A stretch of 64,000 nucleotides of DNA from Symbiodinium natans. Lineage: Eukaryota; Sar; Dinophyceae; Suessiales; Symbiodiniaceae. The stretch covers positions 1-64,000 of the forward strand of contig CAJNDS010002602.1 of assembly GCA_905221605.1 (NCBI GenBank). The letters run 5' to 3'. The translations under genes and the position numbers were made by a program. Under the pieces are notes generated by a model, which was given only the letters and a program-made list of their open reading frames with translations, was not told where the DNA came from and did no database searches. This document shows positions 22,501-30,879 of the stretch, piece by piece; within the stretch, counting starts at the first letter, position 1; every line of letters begins with the position of its first letter.

Positions 22501-24071
22501 TCCTTGCCTTTCTCTCCCTTCTCACCCTTCTCTCCCTTGGAGTTGGGCTTTCCTTCCGGCGTTGGAGAGCGAGGCGCTCCCTTCGAAGTGGGGGACCTTT
22601 GTCCATGACCATGCTTGCCGCAATGGTCGCAAAGCTTGCCGTCCATTCCACGGTTTGCTGCAGTCGGCACGTCGCACATCCTCAGCTGTTCTTCGAAATA
22701 CTTGAGGCTCTTTGTGAGCTCACTCCAGCTGTGGGCGTTGCCGTGCAGCGCCACATACTGTCTCGCCGGATGTGAAACGGCCTGCAGCAGGATGGAACAG
22801 CGATCCGCTTCGGAGAGCTTGAGCTCAGGGAAGTTGCTCAACTTGATCTCCGCCTTGGCGATCTCGTCCTCCAAGTGTCTGATGATGTCCATGGGCCTTC
22901 TGAGCCCCGAACACTGGGCATGCAGCTTCATGCAACCGTCTCTCACGTAGACGGCCTCCATGCGGGACACAATGGAGTAGTTGAGGTGCAAGGTGCGAAC
23001 TGCCTCATAGCCAGTAGCAGACATGCTCTGCCTTTTGCTACAGCTTCGAAGCAACTCCAAACCACGCTCCCACTTCGCCAAGCTTTGGGAAAGCAGGTAA
23101 AACAGCTTCGCCGACCGAGCTGCGGTGTCAGGAGGCAAACGGTCCTGTCGGATCTCGTCCTTGACACTGATGCAGAGTCGAAGCTCGTTCACGTAGGCCT
23201 CGTCTTGCAGGGCCAGCCATGAACTCATCGTTTCCAGGAAGCCGTGCCAGGCCTCGATCTCTCGCATTCTGTCTCTACCCATCTCCTGGTGGGCTATGAC
23301 AGGCAGCTGTGGAAGGTACTTGTTTGCACGGTTGGAAACGTATCCACCCGATGAACTTCCAGCATCTTTAGGACTTGAAGACGGAAAGGAACTCCCTGTG
23401 GACGAAGTTGCAGCGAGGAAAGGGTCACTCGGTGCAGATGCCTTTGCAGCTTCCGCCTTGGCTTTGGCCTCAGCAGCTGCGAGTTCGGCATCGTTCCTCC
23501 TCTTCTCTTCGCTGTCCATGCGACGAAGCATGGCTGCCACAAGCTGTTGGTTCTGTTCCAACTGCTTCCTGTACTGGTCCATCATGGCTTCCTGCTGTCT
23601 CTGCTGCTGCTGCATCGTTCGCAGCATTTCAACCACCAAACTTTCTCCAACAGCACCACCAACAGGAGCAGTGGCTGGCTGTGAACTAGTCGCTGGCGTC
23701 GAAGTCGGAACTTCTTGAGTTCCAAAGGCAGCAAAGGGGTTCGGTTGCTGTCCTGCCGGATTCTCACCGGTTCCAAACAGCAAGGCTTCCTCCTCAGGAG
23801 TGTTGTCAGGGACCGGGACTGCTTCAGCAGTCACAGGCACGTGCATTGGAGAACCCTGCGGGCTTCCATGCACACTTCCGCCTTGCTCTGGAGTCGCCAT
23901 GGCGTGGAGGTACTTAACACAGGCTGGAGTCACTCTCAGTGCTCCGCTACCATGTGAAAAGCAGAGCTCGCGCAGCTGTCTCTTTTTCACTCCGCACTTG
24001 AGCCAAACACCAAAGTGTTCAGCAAGCTTCAGTTCTTGCAGCAAGCTCTCTCCAAGAGCTAAGGGCTCCAA
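16563..24071 (-). CDS. Copia-type Gag-protease-integrase-RNase H polyprotein lacking RT
   Basis: Stop-free frame of 2,502 codons. The likely real start is the Met at 23900 (MATPEQGG), because the preceding 57 residues are not Gag-like. Approximate residues: Gln-rich coiled Gag 150-190; Gag body to 470; zinc-knuckle relic CDHCGKHGHG 476-488, with the fourth Cys absent; Lys/Gly-rich basic stretch; protease DSGAT near 610; hydrophobic helix near 1560; HHCC finger ending VKCESCG near 1770; integrase D (VDFFYF) near 1800, D (CDNEQG) near 1855 and E (GAVERQ) near 1892; RNase H tail SIAHIELRAVFLQQLV and GKRNPADALTKS, 2185-2225. The RT core with its YxDD box is missing between integrase and RNase H. 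The element therefore cannot copy itself without help, yet the frame is intact. Residues 917-1443 overlap a second frame that looks more protein-like there, so the middle of this frame may not be translated as written. Confidence 0.75.
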   Translation of the reverse strand: MEPLALGESLLQELKLAEHFGVWLKCGVKKRQLRELCFSHGSGALRVTPACVKYLHAMATPEQGGSVHGSPQGSPMHVPVTAEAVPVPDNTPEEEALLFGTGENPAGQQPNPFAAFGTQEVPTSTPATSSQPATAPVGGAVGESLVVEMLRTMQQQQRQQEAMMDQYRKQLEQNQQLVAAMLRRMDSEEKRRNDAELAAAEAKAKAEAAKASAPSDPFLAATSSTGSSFPSSSPKDAGSSSGGYVSNRANKYLPQLPVIAHQEMGRDRMREIEAWHGFLETMSSWLALQDEAYVNELRLCISVKDEIRQDRLPPDTAARSAKLFYLLSQSLAKWERGLELLRSCSKRQSMSATGYEAVRTLHLNYSIVSRMEAVYVRDGCMKLHAQCSGLRRPMDIIRHLEDEIAKAEIKLSNFPELKLSEADRCSILLQAVSHPARQYVALHGNAHSWSELTKSLKYFEEQLRMCDVPTAANRGMDGKLCDHCGKHGHGQRSPTSKGAPRSPTPEGKPNSKGEKGEKGEKGKDKGKNKKNRARAMGEPESEAEAVPTQSVVAMRFAQRSPELSLSESHERRVGFSLDKQRLGPVSNSLNAGDVERICASFQLEPRDVWLVDSGATCHVVSSEHLSGFRVVKSHEREVTLYNASGGKIPVSDVVDLEVVFGNCSLLLTEVLVAEVTFNAISPWAAVEKGWRTYLYKTGSRLYKGKRNVKLVSANRAWWALSGGRRQKAGKGSSPRQPSGSDMEIDAMTCLQDTVVKPQPGPSILKKATTGGKKAEEVEKPQGRESGDCRHALLETPFAFLLRGLRAEVSPKVVPKVPQECTEHTPKVLENTLKLPEMPKEVHKEQPKRTPQLIRKPVERPLACLVACLLACFVACLLACGAACFSAWCFALVDFERMEQALAEQYFGLSQLSFGRNHGGACCLEGRRSSTFCALSYAGSVTDTGVLPWSCRSRKARTRSDRGGRKGQDGSCRRRAAPWRGQRRHTYVNCSGGPLSNVALDGEGISFDFDQELRYGGGLLGRLGQPLSSAHFCAATRRAVCRTGPKLDLLVAQKGAAAHSLVQGFDWRAFESFEQGYDGSGVLGGNGGGKCRACPSFGRWRSRLLSLWIHRGCSLGSWLSPSEGTRAQVVALRTSFGTPRTPDQDGIGGMYDHRVGELPRAYPFPTYPGCVGRGFWVQLEGHYHCCGSTSRVLDLEQVRSPQAAPYVVPPSAGPHLCPVPPWVGEPVPGVQREVRHWPCGKGDVGKHSDVDPEVRLGSYWECDKERGQGALLSGGVSGVDKSCPLQGGSPTPGWWERLRVVLLRWFGGPEQVVRGPGMDGTEYPQRSSGKAIGAPGNHGGRLLEPPHCAGGAGWNSGASIGSTVGNSYASANPSFPASPTPSGVGVWRKQLRGLEAFGIAVANVTCAHGGIGSRSFEKPTKSAALGCSQRGKGRDKRGRGRPSLKAKMWKCSSVAPHRRFAPRQAKREPARRHEQVGVCCWHETVTCCCLSLSLACLTCCGMETFWLGNLSLEAPEVKRHLVVGPLREIGGSKPRVERTPFHLHARRSAKIPGLVINVAMVFIILIFSALVGVGVSGIWKLLEKICQRGSKRAPEMSRIKPRKGGCWIRIRTRKCFKRVCVERILLVGRKSPKAPTKGKPKTLKLLACLRHVWHVWHVLACCLDVACLLLKGNDEKVPEGGLKQPVTGHLRMLRGLLLPRSGTCSDPLILDRDDGEPSFSLNQPNCSPQNPEQPPETPIPQGAEIEERLPLRSHALQVHRSRSHFPYEVKCESCGSRKGKVPARRLKRQLHEENQTIGVDFFYFGNLRVLLLVHGASRYSMSIPAMELHDPNLLLNIDRFIREIGLHQKTLRFRCDNEQGLISMCERVAAQRRENPTIVDVVPGYRPQSKGAVERQVSAMKQGFWSIWLDLEAEIKRRRPAEEGSAAWQLPLGGMLWQTCLLYAAHSFNLWNLDSNNSTTAVDRLHEEIVQRTRTLPFGCSAQAKVGSSKRHLEKFRGAKTVRVIYLGPVHPRGGGVYGTVIGGDGEIEVFPECCGIFKRDGPTYDSPTLELFAKANPLVLDTQDPEKPVLFEPPAEPIVPREEEIEAPEDEEMIPEYVQDYEPTELGSEGHEGVAGGDLPEPDMEDMEIDWLTDHYLQKLGEGPDCRAVSNQAASSFELKFGGSRSCCQVPQQAASETSGGLLDPKLLYLSIAHIELRAVFLQQLVAEERLTLGYIPGKRNPADALTKSPTLENLVSLCEDAALIIEPESWSSISKESVKEVRNEPNITEEVSSNAVRSSPLEVPSSRTTSDTVPLASACALERGIAYFGVTREVNLLSRNIFLALKEVLRVLKQGKVRVFAPLSTLCSSGCPLRYLRFRKRRGLELCRKTIKTHKSYWRLIGKLFGPYTSNEGLLLTHEWPGRSSLWKETVFLEVSKGLGLTQGCLVDRCCFEKREKTWKRWWLAASSAACGWKLSSYVCAGNHEHSKSASLKDSGTYPEELGKALVRIGKKILKQEERQD
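19060..19140. repeat. Second CATGCC minisatellite linker
   Basis: Degenerate CATGCC-A-rich repeat, between the 526-aa module and the integrase part of the element. A weaker relative lies at 19560-19640, and scattered CATGC units occur at 24360-24440 near the element's 5' end. Their positions at module borders suggest linkers or recombination points. Confidence 0.7.
19742..21322 (-). CDS. 526-aa protein of unknown family overlapping the copia frame
   Basis: Starts at the Met at 21322 (MGARAASRDD) and ends at a stop at 19742. It is in the +1 frame relative to the polyprotein. Composition looks coding: an N-terminal SPTPARSPTP repeat, a Glu/Ala-rich coiled stretch (LAEAERLEQEAIEEGER), a folded-looking middle with Trp-rich WTYWWHKKEQ and Cys residues, a Ser/Asp-rich linker, and a Pro-rich C-terminus ending in an SR-type stretch. 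In the same stretch the polyprotein frame reads as low-complexity Cys/Arg/Gly text. CATGCC-rich linkers lie just outside both ends, near 19.1-19.6 and 21.4-21.5 kb, so it may be a module captured into the element or an accessory protein of the family. I do not recognise the family. Confidence 0.6.
   Translation of the reverse strand: MGARAASRDDAPQHFARSPTPARSPTPEFYHGLAEAERLEQEAIEEGERARMEAAEEEQRHGEGKEGIRMSIALAARSRMLPSMEREFPLISTKSYDMEEDSWGDWASHSRVRTFVRRQEELYAEQGQSWTYWWHKKEQQPIPLCRDLIGEPLNLLSKAMTVPGYLEAMVVGSAVPALPLEDGEVVFCPYGSTEDVPWAHGCLPQKEQELRWLLCEPPLEHPERPIKMASVGCMTTELENSHEHILSQLTQAASAVDFGCSLKVITIVVDQLQESLTSNKSVHPKLLPMSYHLQQGHTFALYLLGLVNLYQEYNEKYDIGHAERVTSENTPMWIQRCVWEVIGNVIKNEAKEHCFLEEYRASTKAARSKAAARPPDGGSDSESSSSGGLVVLSKSYEDLGWMGRSILNDLRGKPSEPREITGADYWNLHIVPGEPVGTPEPPSVPPLAIPTPPPIPAFRLPPRPPASVSGESNFEAWRLLESPSPMSPVPTEVSDRGRSRSPRSLRHSDVVSEARAAINEAEAALR
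21404..21493. repeat. CATGCC minisatellite linker in the retroelement
   Basis: About seven copies of AAACATGCC with 6-9 base spacers (AATA, ACAA, ACC). Read on the minus strand in the polyprotein frame it encodes an Ala-Cys-Leu-rich hydrophobic run (ACLVACLLACFVACLLAC) that resembles a membrane helix. In the overlapping frame it gives Trp-His-Val repeats. It sits just upstream of the 526-aa module. Confidence 0.8.
21535..21665. repeat. Degenerate 30-bp repeat encoding a Pro/Lys-rich linker
   Basis: Repeated GCACTTT-CGGGG-type units. On the minus strand in the polyprotein frame they read as PKV...PKVLEN...LPEMPKEV, a charged linker between the protease part and the CATGCC array. Confidence 0.55.
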
Positions 24072-24539
24072 AAAGCTACGAATTCCATCTCAACTTTGTT
24101 CTACAAAGGAGGTAAAGCAAAAGAACAATGCAACTGCTTTGGTCTACACCTCGGGGACTTCAGGTCACTTCCGAACAGCAAAACAGCGAAGCTTCAGAGT
24201 CCACTCTGCACTCCTACTCCCATCCTACACGTCCACCGGCAACGAACGAAGTGGCGGGGACACGGAGTGAGTTGCAGCAAGACAGAACCTCAGAGTTTTG
24301 ACACGCACTTCTTCACTACTGCTCTCAAGCAGTTTCAAGTGCTTCAAAACTCATCCTGGGCCATGCCAACAAGACAAAACATGTGTCGCAGTCAACCCAA
24401 ACATGCTTTAGGGACTTTGGGCAAAACCAAACATGCTCATGTCACGTCATGCAGCACAAAAACTCTCATGCTTCTCTCTGTACAGTAAAACACCACATGG
24501 CACCACAACTGGGCAAACATTACAGGTGAATTTTTCACA

Positions 24540-27500
24540 GCTTTTCAGGCGCACATCACATGCAGCAGGACCGTGCAGCCTTGCCGGGCCGGTGGTGCTG
24601 CTCTCACCGGCAAGGGAAGTGTTGAAAGAAAACGAGAACTTGCAATTTAATGTTCCGCCAGCTGCTACGCTTCAGCGGTCTGGCTGACTCTCAGCCCTTG
24701 GAGAGTTGGGTGCAGGCATCACGCGCACGGTGCCGTGGAAAGGAGAAAGTTCATCGAGGTTGCTTCCATGCACGCATTGAGATGGCACGTTCTGGGACAC
24801 TGCCAGTTGCAACACTTTGACCCATGGCAAAAGCCTGGCCACTACCAGAATGCACTCCGCAGCTTCATTGCGTGAAATAAGCAGCCGCGTAAATCGTACT
24901 TAAGCTGTCTATTATCTGGCATGGTCCGACCAACAAGCCACAAGCTGTCTGTCTTTCCGGGCCTCTGATTGACAATAATGATGCCTCGGTGGACATAGAA
25001 CTCTCGGAGTCAGCACGTGTCTGAGTACTTTGACGCTCAAGTTGCTTGTTGGTCTGTCTGGAGCGGTGCAGCGGTTTATGCCCATGAGGTCAAAAAACGT
25101 TTGCCGCTTGGTCTAAAATGTAGAACCTCAAATACCCAGCCTGAGGATCATTGGCGTCGCAGCTTGCCGCCTTTCCTGCCAGCTTCCAAGGACGAGAGAC
25201 CGACCGAGAAACCTTTTAGGCGATCTAAACCCTGCTCCATGGGCTGGAACGCCTTGCGTATGTCTTGCCTCGTTTTTGGCAGAGAAAGAAATTGCTTTCG
25301 AACCGTGTGATACGCTTCTACATTTGTTCGACTGGCTGCAGTGGCTGCAGAATGGATTTCATTTGATTTGGTGAGCAGCGTGGCTGTGGTTCATGATTGT
25401 GCTTGGCGGATGCTGCTGCGATCTTTCTGTTTGGCTAGTTCGTTCCTTGCTTCATGGCTCCCTCTTGCAGTCGGCCAACCCTTGTAGCTTTGGTGGTGTG
25501 TTTGGTTTGTCTGGTCACTTTGGTTGGTTTGTGTCTTTGATGATGCGACTTTGAGGTTTCACCTCTTACAAGCAATAGGTTGACTCGCTTACTGCGCCGC
25601 TGATGTGGTAAAGAAGCTCGTTGCAAAAAAAATGCTGCTTGAAGCAGGCCCAATCCTCCATCTGTGCGAGGACTGTGGGTGTTACAGCCTGGCCAGAAAG
25701 CTTCCGGCAAGAGCGATCGCTCAGCGCCCAGGGTTGATTGTCGTGCCGACACGCATCCACTTGAAAACGAGCATCAAGGTTTTTGATCGTTAAATTATTT
25801 TCCTGCAGGATGAAGTCTTTAATTTGGTATTAGCAACGCTCCTATTTTTAAGCCAGAAGTAGCGTTAGTCGAGGTACATGTACTCATCCCTTTAGGAGAA
25901 TACGTGTCCGGACCCTCCTAGACGGATGCGGGTGAGCTGACATCCACTGTAGGACACTGTATACTGCTGCTTTCGCTATTTCGCTTCTACCGGAAACCAA
26001 TTCAAGTCTCAGTCGGCGCAGATGTTGCTCGGCAGGTTCAGTGCTCAGGGACTTGGTAAGTCGGCGGCGTTAATCTTCGTATCGATCTTGAAAAGCTCGA
26101 AGCGAGTTCTCTTGGATTCACAGGTATCGTGTTTGCACGTGTCTGGATTTTCCCAGACGATTGCATGTTTCCAGCGCAGCAGCGCTATCTGTACACCTGT
26201 AATACTTCGTTTTCGCCTAGAAATGTTGTTTAAAATCTCGCAATCCTTGGCATGTGGGTGTACAAAAAAAGAAACTCGGGGGGGGAGGGGGGGGCACATT
26301 AATCCCCGGAGACCACATTCACAAAGATCAAGTTCATCGCGCCATCCATCCATGCATCGACGATGAAACGACCTTTTCGAAGACCACCTCCGCTGAAATA
26401 CGCTTTAAGGAATTTCCGGGAAACTCACGAAATCCATCACACCATCCATCACGTCCATGCATGCATCAACCATCAAACGAAGTACCTTTTCAAAGCCCTC
26501 GCGCCAGCGTCACGGCGGCCCGCGAACCCTGACCCTGACAAGTACGGCGCGCCGGGAACCCACGTGACAGCGTCACGGCGCCCAGCGAACACACAGAGAG
26601 GGTTGTCGCTCGCGCTGAAAGTTGTGAACCCCTCCCACTGCCAGCGTCACGACACGCCACGAACACCGAGAGAGGGTTGTCGTTCGCGGACAATATGAAC
26701 ACCCGAGAAGTTTGTCGTTCGCGGGCATGCGTGAACTCGCCGCGGCCACCGAGAGGGTTGTTGTTCGCGGACAAGAATGTGAATGCCTCCTGTGGGCCAG
26801 CACCAAGCTTGTAAAACTTGGCCAAAACCCAGGCTCTCAACAACACCACGAATGCCGGAAAACGGCGAACATCGCGACACCGAGAACGCCGCGAACACCC
26901 GAACCCCGAACACACCGAAGGGGCTTGAAGCTAAACCTTCCCCATTTGGACAGATCCTTTCCAGATCCCAAATCAAGAACCTTAATTTAATGCAAAAGTG
27001 TCTCTTTTCAAACATGTGCTTAGGAGAAGATCCGTTCCAGATCCCAAATCAAACGCCTGAAAGCAACAATTTCTTGTTTGGGAAAGTTCTCTGTGCCTGT
27101 TAAACCAGGACCTGAAACTACAAACTCCTCATCCAGGAAGATCCTTGCCAACCTACACATATAGATCCCAACAAGAGCTTCCCTTTTGGGGGCAAACACA
27201 AGCTTGAAACCATGAATGTCGTTTTTGGGCCGATGATTGTACGATACATGTTACATACTTGATACCTTGAACTTCCTTTATCGGCTAGTGCAGGCTTAAT
27301 TCCACGAGTTTCGTTCATTGGGCCGACACAGACCTGATACCCTCACCTTTTCGGGCCGAATCTATTTTGACACGATGAGTTTTGTTTTTTGGCTGTAGGT
27401 TTACGAAGCATGGCCTCTTCGACAAAGGCTTCGGGTCGATGTCAATCTTACTGGAATGCTGTTCTTGGGCAGCTTAGAATCGATGTTTATTCAACTTTTG

Positions 27501-28330
27501 AATCCTAACCTCTATGTAATGCATGAAGAGGAACCGAAGCTGCATGCTCTGCAGCCGAGCTTGCATCTCGGTGCACGGCATAGACTCCCGGCTCGCATGC
27601 AGTTCGATAGTCTTTGGCCCCCGATTCCAACATTGAAGCACCCGCCGATCGTCGAGCCAACCCATTGGTCTTGGCCGCCTGGCTGCTCGGGCTGCACGAA
27701 TCGAGATCGAGGCAACTGCCGGGTGGCACCCTTGATTCTCTTGCTTCCGCTTCTGAATGGCATTCGCCAGCACGCCACCAATCCGACCCACATCACATGC
27801 GCCATGCTATGCCTGACGACCTTCAGCACTGTTTCGTGACATTGCCGAGCAGCATGAGAACTTGGTCGCTGGTACTGACCGCTGGCATTGGCAGGGCCAT
27901 TCGAATTGCCGCCCTTGGGGCTTCCACACTCCACCACCTTCCCGCTGTCCGTCCTAACTGCTTTCTGCCCGCGCTGAGCTGCTTCAAAGCAACAACCAAC
28001 TGTGCAGAGTCGCATGCGCTACCTGGCAGACCGAGTACTTGCAAGTTCGCAGAGCCAGACTTATGAAGGTGTTCGCGGTGTTGGCGGTGTTCGCGTGAGC
28101 GAACACGGTTCGTAGGGCCCCGTTCGTAGGCGCGCAGTGTTCCCATCATCCGTGACGTTGCGTGTTCTCCGGGTACAGACGTGTTTGATGCTTGGCACTA
28201 GTCGAGCTGCAACTGCAAGTGCATTCGACGGGGCGAGCCAAGTCTGCCTGCTTGCATGTCTGACTTGCAGACAAAAAGCCTGGGAGCAGAATTTCCGTCG
28301 GAGGACACCTGCCAAAAGGGCCCGCGCCAG
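24540..28330. other. Stretch without a recognisable gene
   Basis: Mixed AT/GC unique DNA. Open frames are short, overlap on both strands and match no family I know. Features seen: a G-rich tract near 26279-26296, short direct repeats CCAGATCCCAAATCAA at about 26962 and 27040, and GTTCGCGG-type repeats at 26.58-26.92 kb. Confidence 0.6.
26585..26920. repeat. Degenerate GTTGTCGTTCGCGG repeats
   Basis: Four imperfect copies of GAGAGGGTTGTCGTTCGCGG with variable spacing (near 26594, 26668, 26712 and 26751), followed by CGCGAACACCCGAA-like units. A related GGTGTTCGCG string appears in reverse sense at 28070-28100, so this is a small dispersed family. Confidence 0.6.
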
Positions 28331-28338
28331 GTGAAGAC

Positions 28339-28515
28339 ATGGACGCCTCAAACCATACAGACGCTGGCCAGCCCTCGCAACCTTGGCGGGAACTTGGGTT
28401 GAAAGCTGCCCTGATCGCGTCCTTTCTCAGCCGCCATGCCCGCACATCCCCAGCAGCTGCCACAGACATGCGGTGCCCACCGCCCCACGGCCCTTGGCTA
28501 ATGTTGCTGCCTTGA
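28339..28515 (+). CDS. Possible N-terminal exon of the first carrier gene
   Basis: A 58-codon frame starting MDASNHTDAG and containing WRELGLKAALIASFLSRHA, an amphipathic stretch that could serve as an organelle-targeting or first-helix lead-in. It lies 1.2 kb upstream of the first certain carrier exon and on the same strand. There is no family motif, so this is only a positional suggestion. The alternative is chance. Confidence 0.15.
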   Translation: MDASNHTDAGQPSQPWRELGLKAALIASFLSRHARTSPAAATDMRCPPPHGPWLMLLP

Positions 28516-28519
28516 GATA

Positions 28520-29736
28520 CCAGATGTCCTGCGATGATAGAAACCCGTGGCATGCAACAATGCCCAGAACACCAGAGAGCTGATCTGCTGCCATGCCTGA
28601 CGATTCCTAAGTCTGGGAGCCTTTGCACCTGATTTTGGAGGCTTGCGCGCGAATTGGAAGGCCAGAAGAGATGGTGATCTCGCAACGTCTGATCGATGAA
28701 GGTATCGCTTACGGTTGGTCGGAGCCTTCAGCGCAGTTTGGCCCGAGCCAGCAATTTCGCTGATGTGAGTTGAAACAGGCTCCGTCTCGTGTAGTACTAT
28801 AAGCGTTGAGAATCAAGTCATGTGGCTTCGAATTCGGGCCAAAATCCTTGAAAGGCAGGTTGCTTGGTTTCTTGGAACGGTTACCAGCCTTGAGACTGCA
28901 GCTGCGGGAACACCGCTCACTTTGCAAGGCACACTGCCTGCAGCGCACGGCCTTGCCCTTGCAATGCATGCAGGCATGTTTTTTGCAACGCATGCCCCAA
29001 AACGTGGCTGTTTGAATAAGAGTTCACGCAATGTCTTTATTAAGGATAAAGTGTGGATTCGCCAACCACTTTCAATTTGAGACATGCGGCGGTTGTGAAG
29101 GCTGAAGTATTCTTGTTGGACATTGCCATGTACGACAGACCTTTCACAACACCGCGAAGCGGAGCTGAAACTCACACAGTGTTTTGCGTCTCGGGTGGCG
29201 TTAAGTGCCTGGGTCGGCGGGAGTCTGGGTGCTTGAACAGGCATATGAGAGTGCTCAGCATTGCCGTGCCGCAGCGCTGTTTGGGTTCGTATTGAGACGT
29301 TTGTACGCACGCTGTGAGTGTAGCGTTTGGCACACGTTGGAACAAACATGTCCCAAAAAACAAGATGTGAACCAATCAAGATCTTTGAATATCTTTGATC
29401 ACGTGTATTTAGCCAAGGAGTTTGTTTGAACACACAACTGACCATAAGTATGCTCACGTTGTCAGCCGCATGGTCGGATGGATGCCGCTGCTCCCGTGTG
29501 CTGCACGATGCTGGAACCGGATGACGTGCGGTCGGCAAAATTCTGGCGCTGGTGTAAGGACACACTGTGACATGCAACCTCGTGTGCTCATGTTCAGCCA
29601 TGTTGACCAAGATGACTTGTGTGCTGCAAAGGAAAATCCATACTTTGTGCCCTTGTGTTCAGGCAAGTGACAAGTCATCGGAAGCATGGGGTTGGTAACA
29701 GAAATAGTCATCCAATCAACGTGCTTGACTCTGCAG
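28520..29736. other. Stretch without a recognisable exon
   Basis: I see no family motif here. A minus-strand frame of 265 codons at 28813-29610 has no domain, coiled coil or bias that would support it. The stretch is probably intron or upstream region of the carrier gene. Confidence 0.45.
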
Positions 29737-29883
29737 GCGCATTTGCTGGAGTTGCATCGGAAACGCTGCTTTTCCCGTTGGACTGTTCGGTGGCCCAGGA
29801 TAGCACGCAGGTGTCGCAATCACATTTAGCTCTGCAGCCAAGGTCTCAAGACGCGATTGCAAAGTCGTCATGGTTTCATAGTC
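29737..29883 (+). CDS. Mitochondrial carrier gene 1, 5' exons (SAM carrier-like)
   Basis: Two exons, 29737-29784 and 29843-29883, separated by a 58-nt GT-AG intron. Spliced, they read GAFAGVASETLLFPLD then CLKTRLQSRHGFIV. This is the first helix and signature PxDxxKxR-x-Q of a mitochondrial carrier repeat 1. The spacing to the next exons matches the SAM carrier (SLC25A26) group, where the signature is followed after a short loop by a GGF...YxGV helix. The product would be a six-helix inner-membrane or plastid carrier, possibly exchanging S-adenosylmethionine and S-adenosylhomocysteine. Substrate is inferred from family resemblance only. The next exon is 9.6 kb downstream. Confidence 0.75.
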
Positions 29884-30524
29884 GCTTGGTGAGCGCCCAG
29901 CATGCTCATTAACATGAAGCATTACGAACATTGCCCAATGTGTGTTTGAGTTGAGTCGCGGTTGTTTTATGTCTTGGTTGGAACAAGGAGTGTGTCGGAC
30001 GTTCAAGGTGTTCCGCACGTAAGTTTCGCTTGCTATTTGAACTTGGCAGATTTTTTCCGGATGTGTGGGGAACTTTCGTAATGTTCGTTTTGTTCAGCAG
30101 CTGATTTGTGATTGTGAGGATATAGCTGCGCTCAAGTTGCCTTGCACTCCGTCGTCGATGCTGCGGCGTGCGTGATTCAATTTGTTTGGGCAAGCCTTGC
30201 GACGCTTGCAGCGGGTGTGGCAAGGCACGCTCGCGCGCTCCTACCAATCCACTTGATCTTCGGCCTGCCGGACCATTCCGCTTGGCTTAAATGCCGAGGG
30301 CAAGCGCAGAGTGCTTCTTGCGCTCCGACGTGACAACTCGCCACAGGGTAGCTTGACGCGCGTTAGGACTTTTTCGTGAAGCCGGAGCCTGCCGGAGCCA
30401 CTGCACACAACATCCGGCTGCGTAACCTCAATCTCGTTGTCGACCACTTGGACGGATAGGCTATCACAAGCAGCCTCTTACTCCTCCCCGCGCTCAAACG
30501 CTGGCCGCACCATCACCAGCGCGC

Positions 30525-30628
30525 CCTCTCTTTTTTTCTTTCTCCCTCTCTCCCCCTCTCTCCCCCTCTCTCCCCCTCTCTCCCCTTCTCTCCCCCTTTC
30601 TCCCTCTCTCTCCCCCTCTCCCCCCCCT
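30525..30628. repeat. CTCTCCCC polypyrimidine microsatellite
   Basis: About 100 bases of almost pure C/T built on CTCTCCCC, inside the long carrier intron. Apart from the strand asymmetry I see nothing functional. Confidence 0.9.
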
Positions 30629-30879
30629 CGTGCGAAGCGCGAACTGGTACGGCCTGGCGTCCAAGTGGCTGCCAACGAACGCGAGACCTACCGACGAAAC
30701 ATGTCGCCGGCTGGCTGCAGTGCCTCATATGCCCCCACCGGGTTTGCGGATCGCTGTCATTCGGGTCATGGCTGTGCCCTCTTGCCCTCGCTTATCTTCG
30801 CGAAAACTGCGCGCAACTGCTGAGGACGTCAGGCGCGCGGGCGACGGAGCGGCCCGAGTGTCTGCATTGCCAGGTCAGC

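Larger units (their letters stand above)
16527..24522 (-). mobile_element. Ty1/copia-type retroelement, no LTRs seen
   Basis: An 8-kb block on the minus strand between two copies of CAGGTGAATTTT(T)CACA (16511-16527 and 24523-24539). Content is Gag, aspartic protease, integrase and RNase H tail in copia order. I compared 16.5-17.0 kb with 24.1-24.5 kb by eye and found no long terminal repeats, so it may be solo coding DNA from an element with diverged or lost LTRs, or a processed copy. The flanking direct repeat looks like a target duplication but is also the satellite header, so the exact ends are uncertain. Confidence 0.7.

Noticed and set aside
16527-24522. Long terminal repeats at the element ends
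   Set aside because: Comparison of the terminal ~450 bases on both sides by eye gave only the 17-base string, not an LTR.
28813-29610. Minus-strand frame of 265 codons
   Set aside because: No domain, no composition bias, and it lies on the strand opposite to the carrier gene just downstream. Treated as chance.
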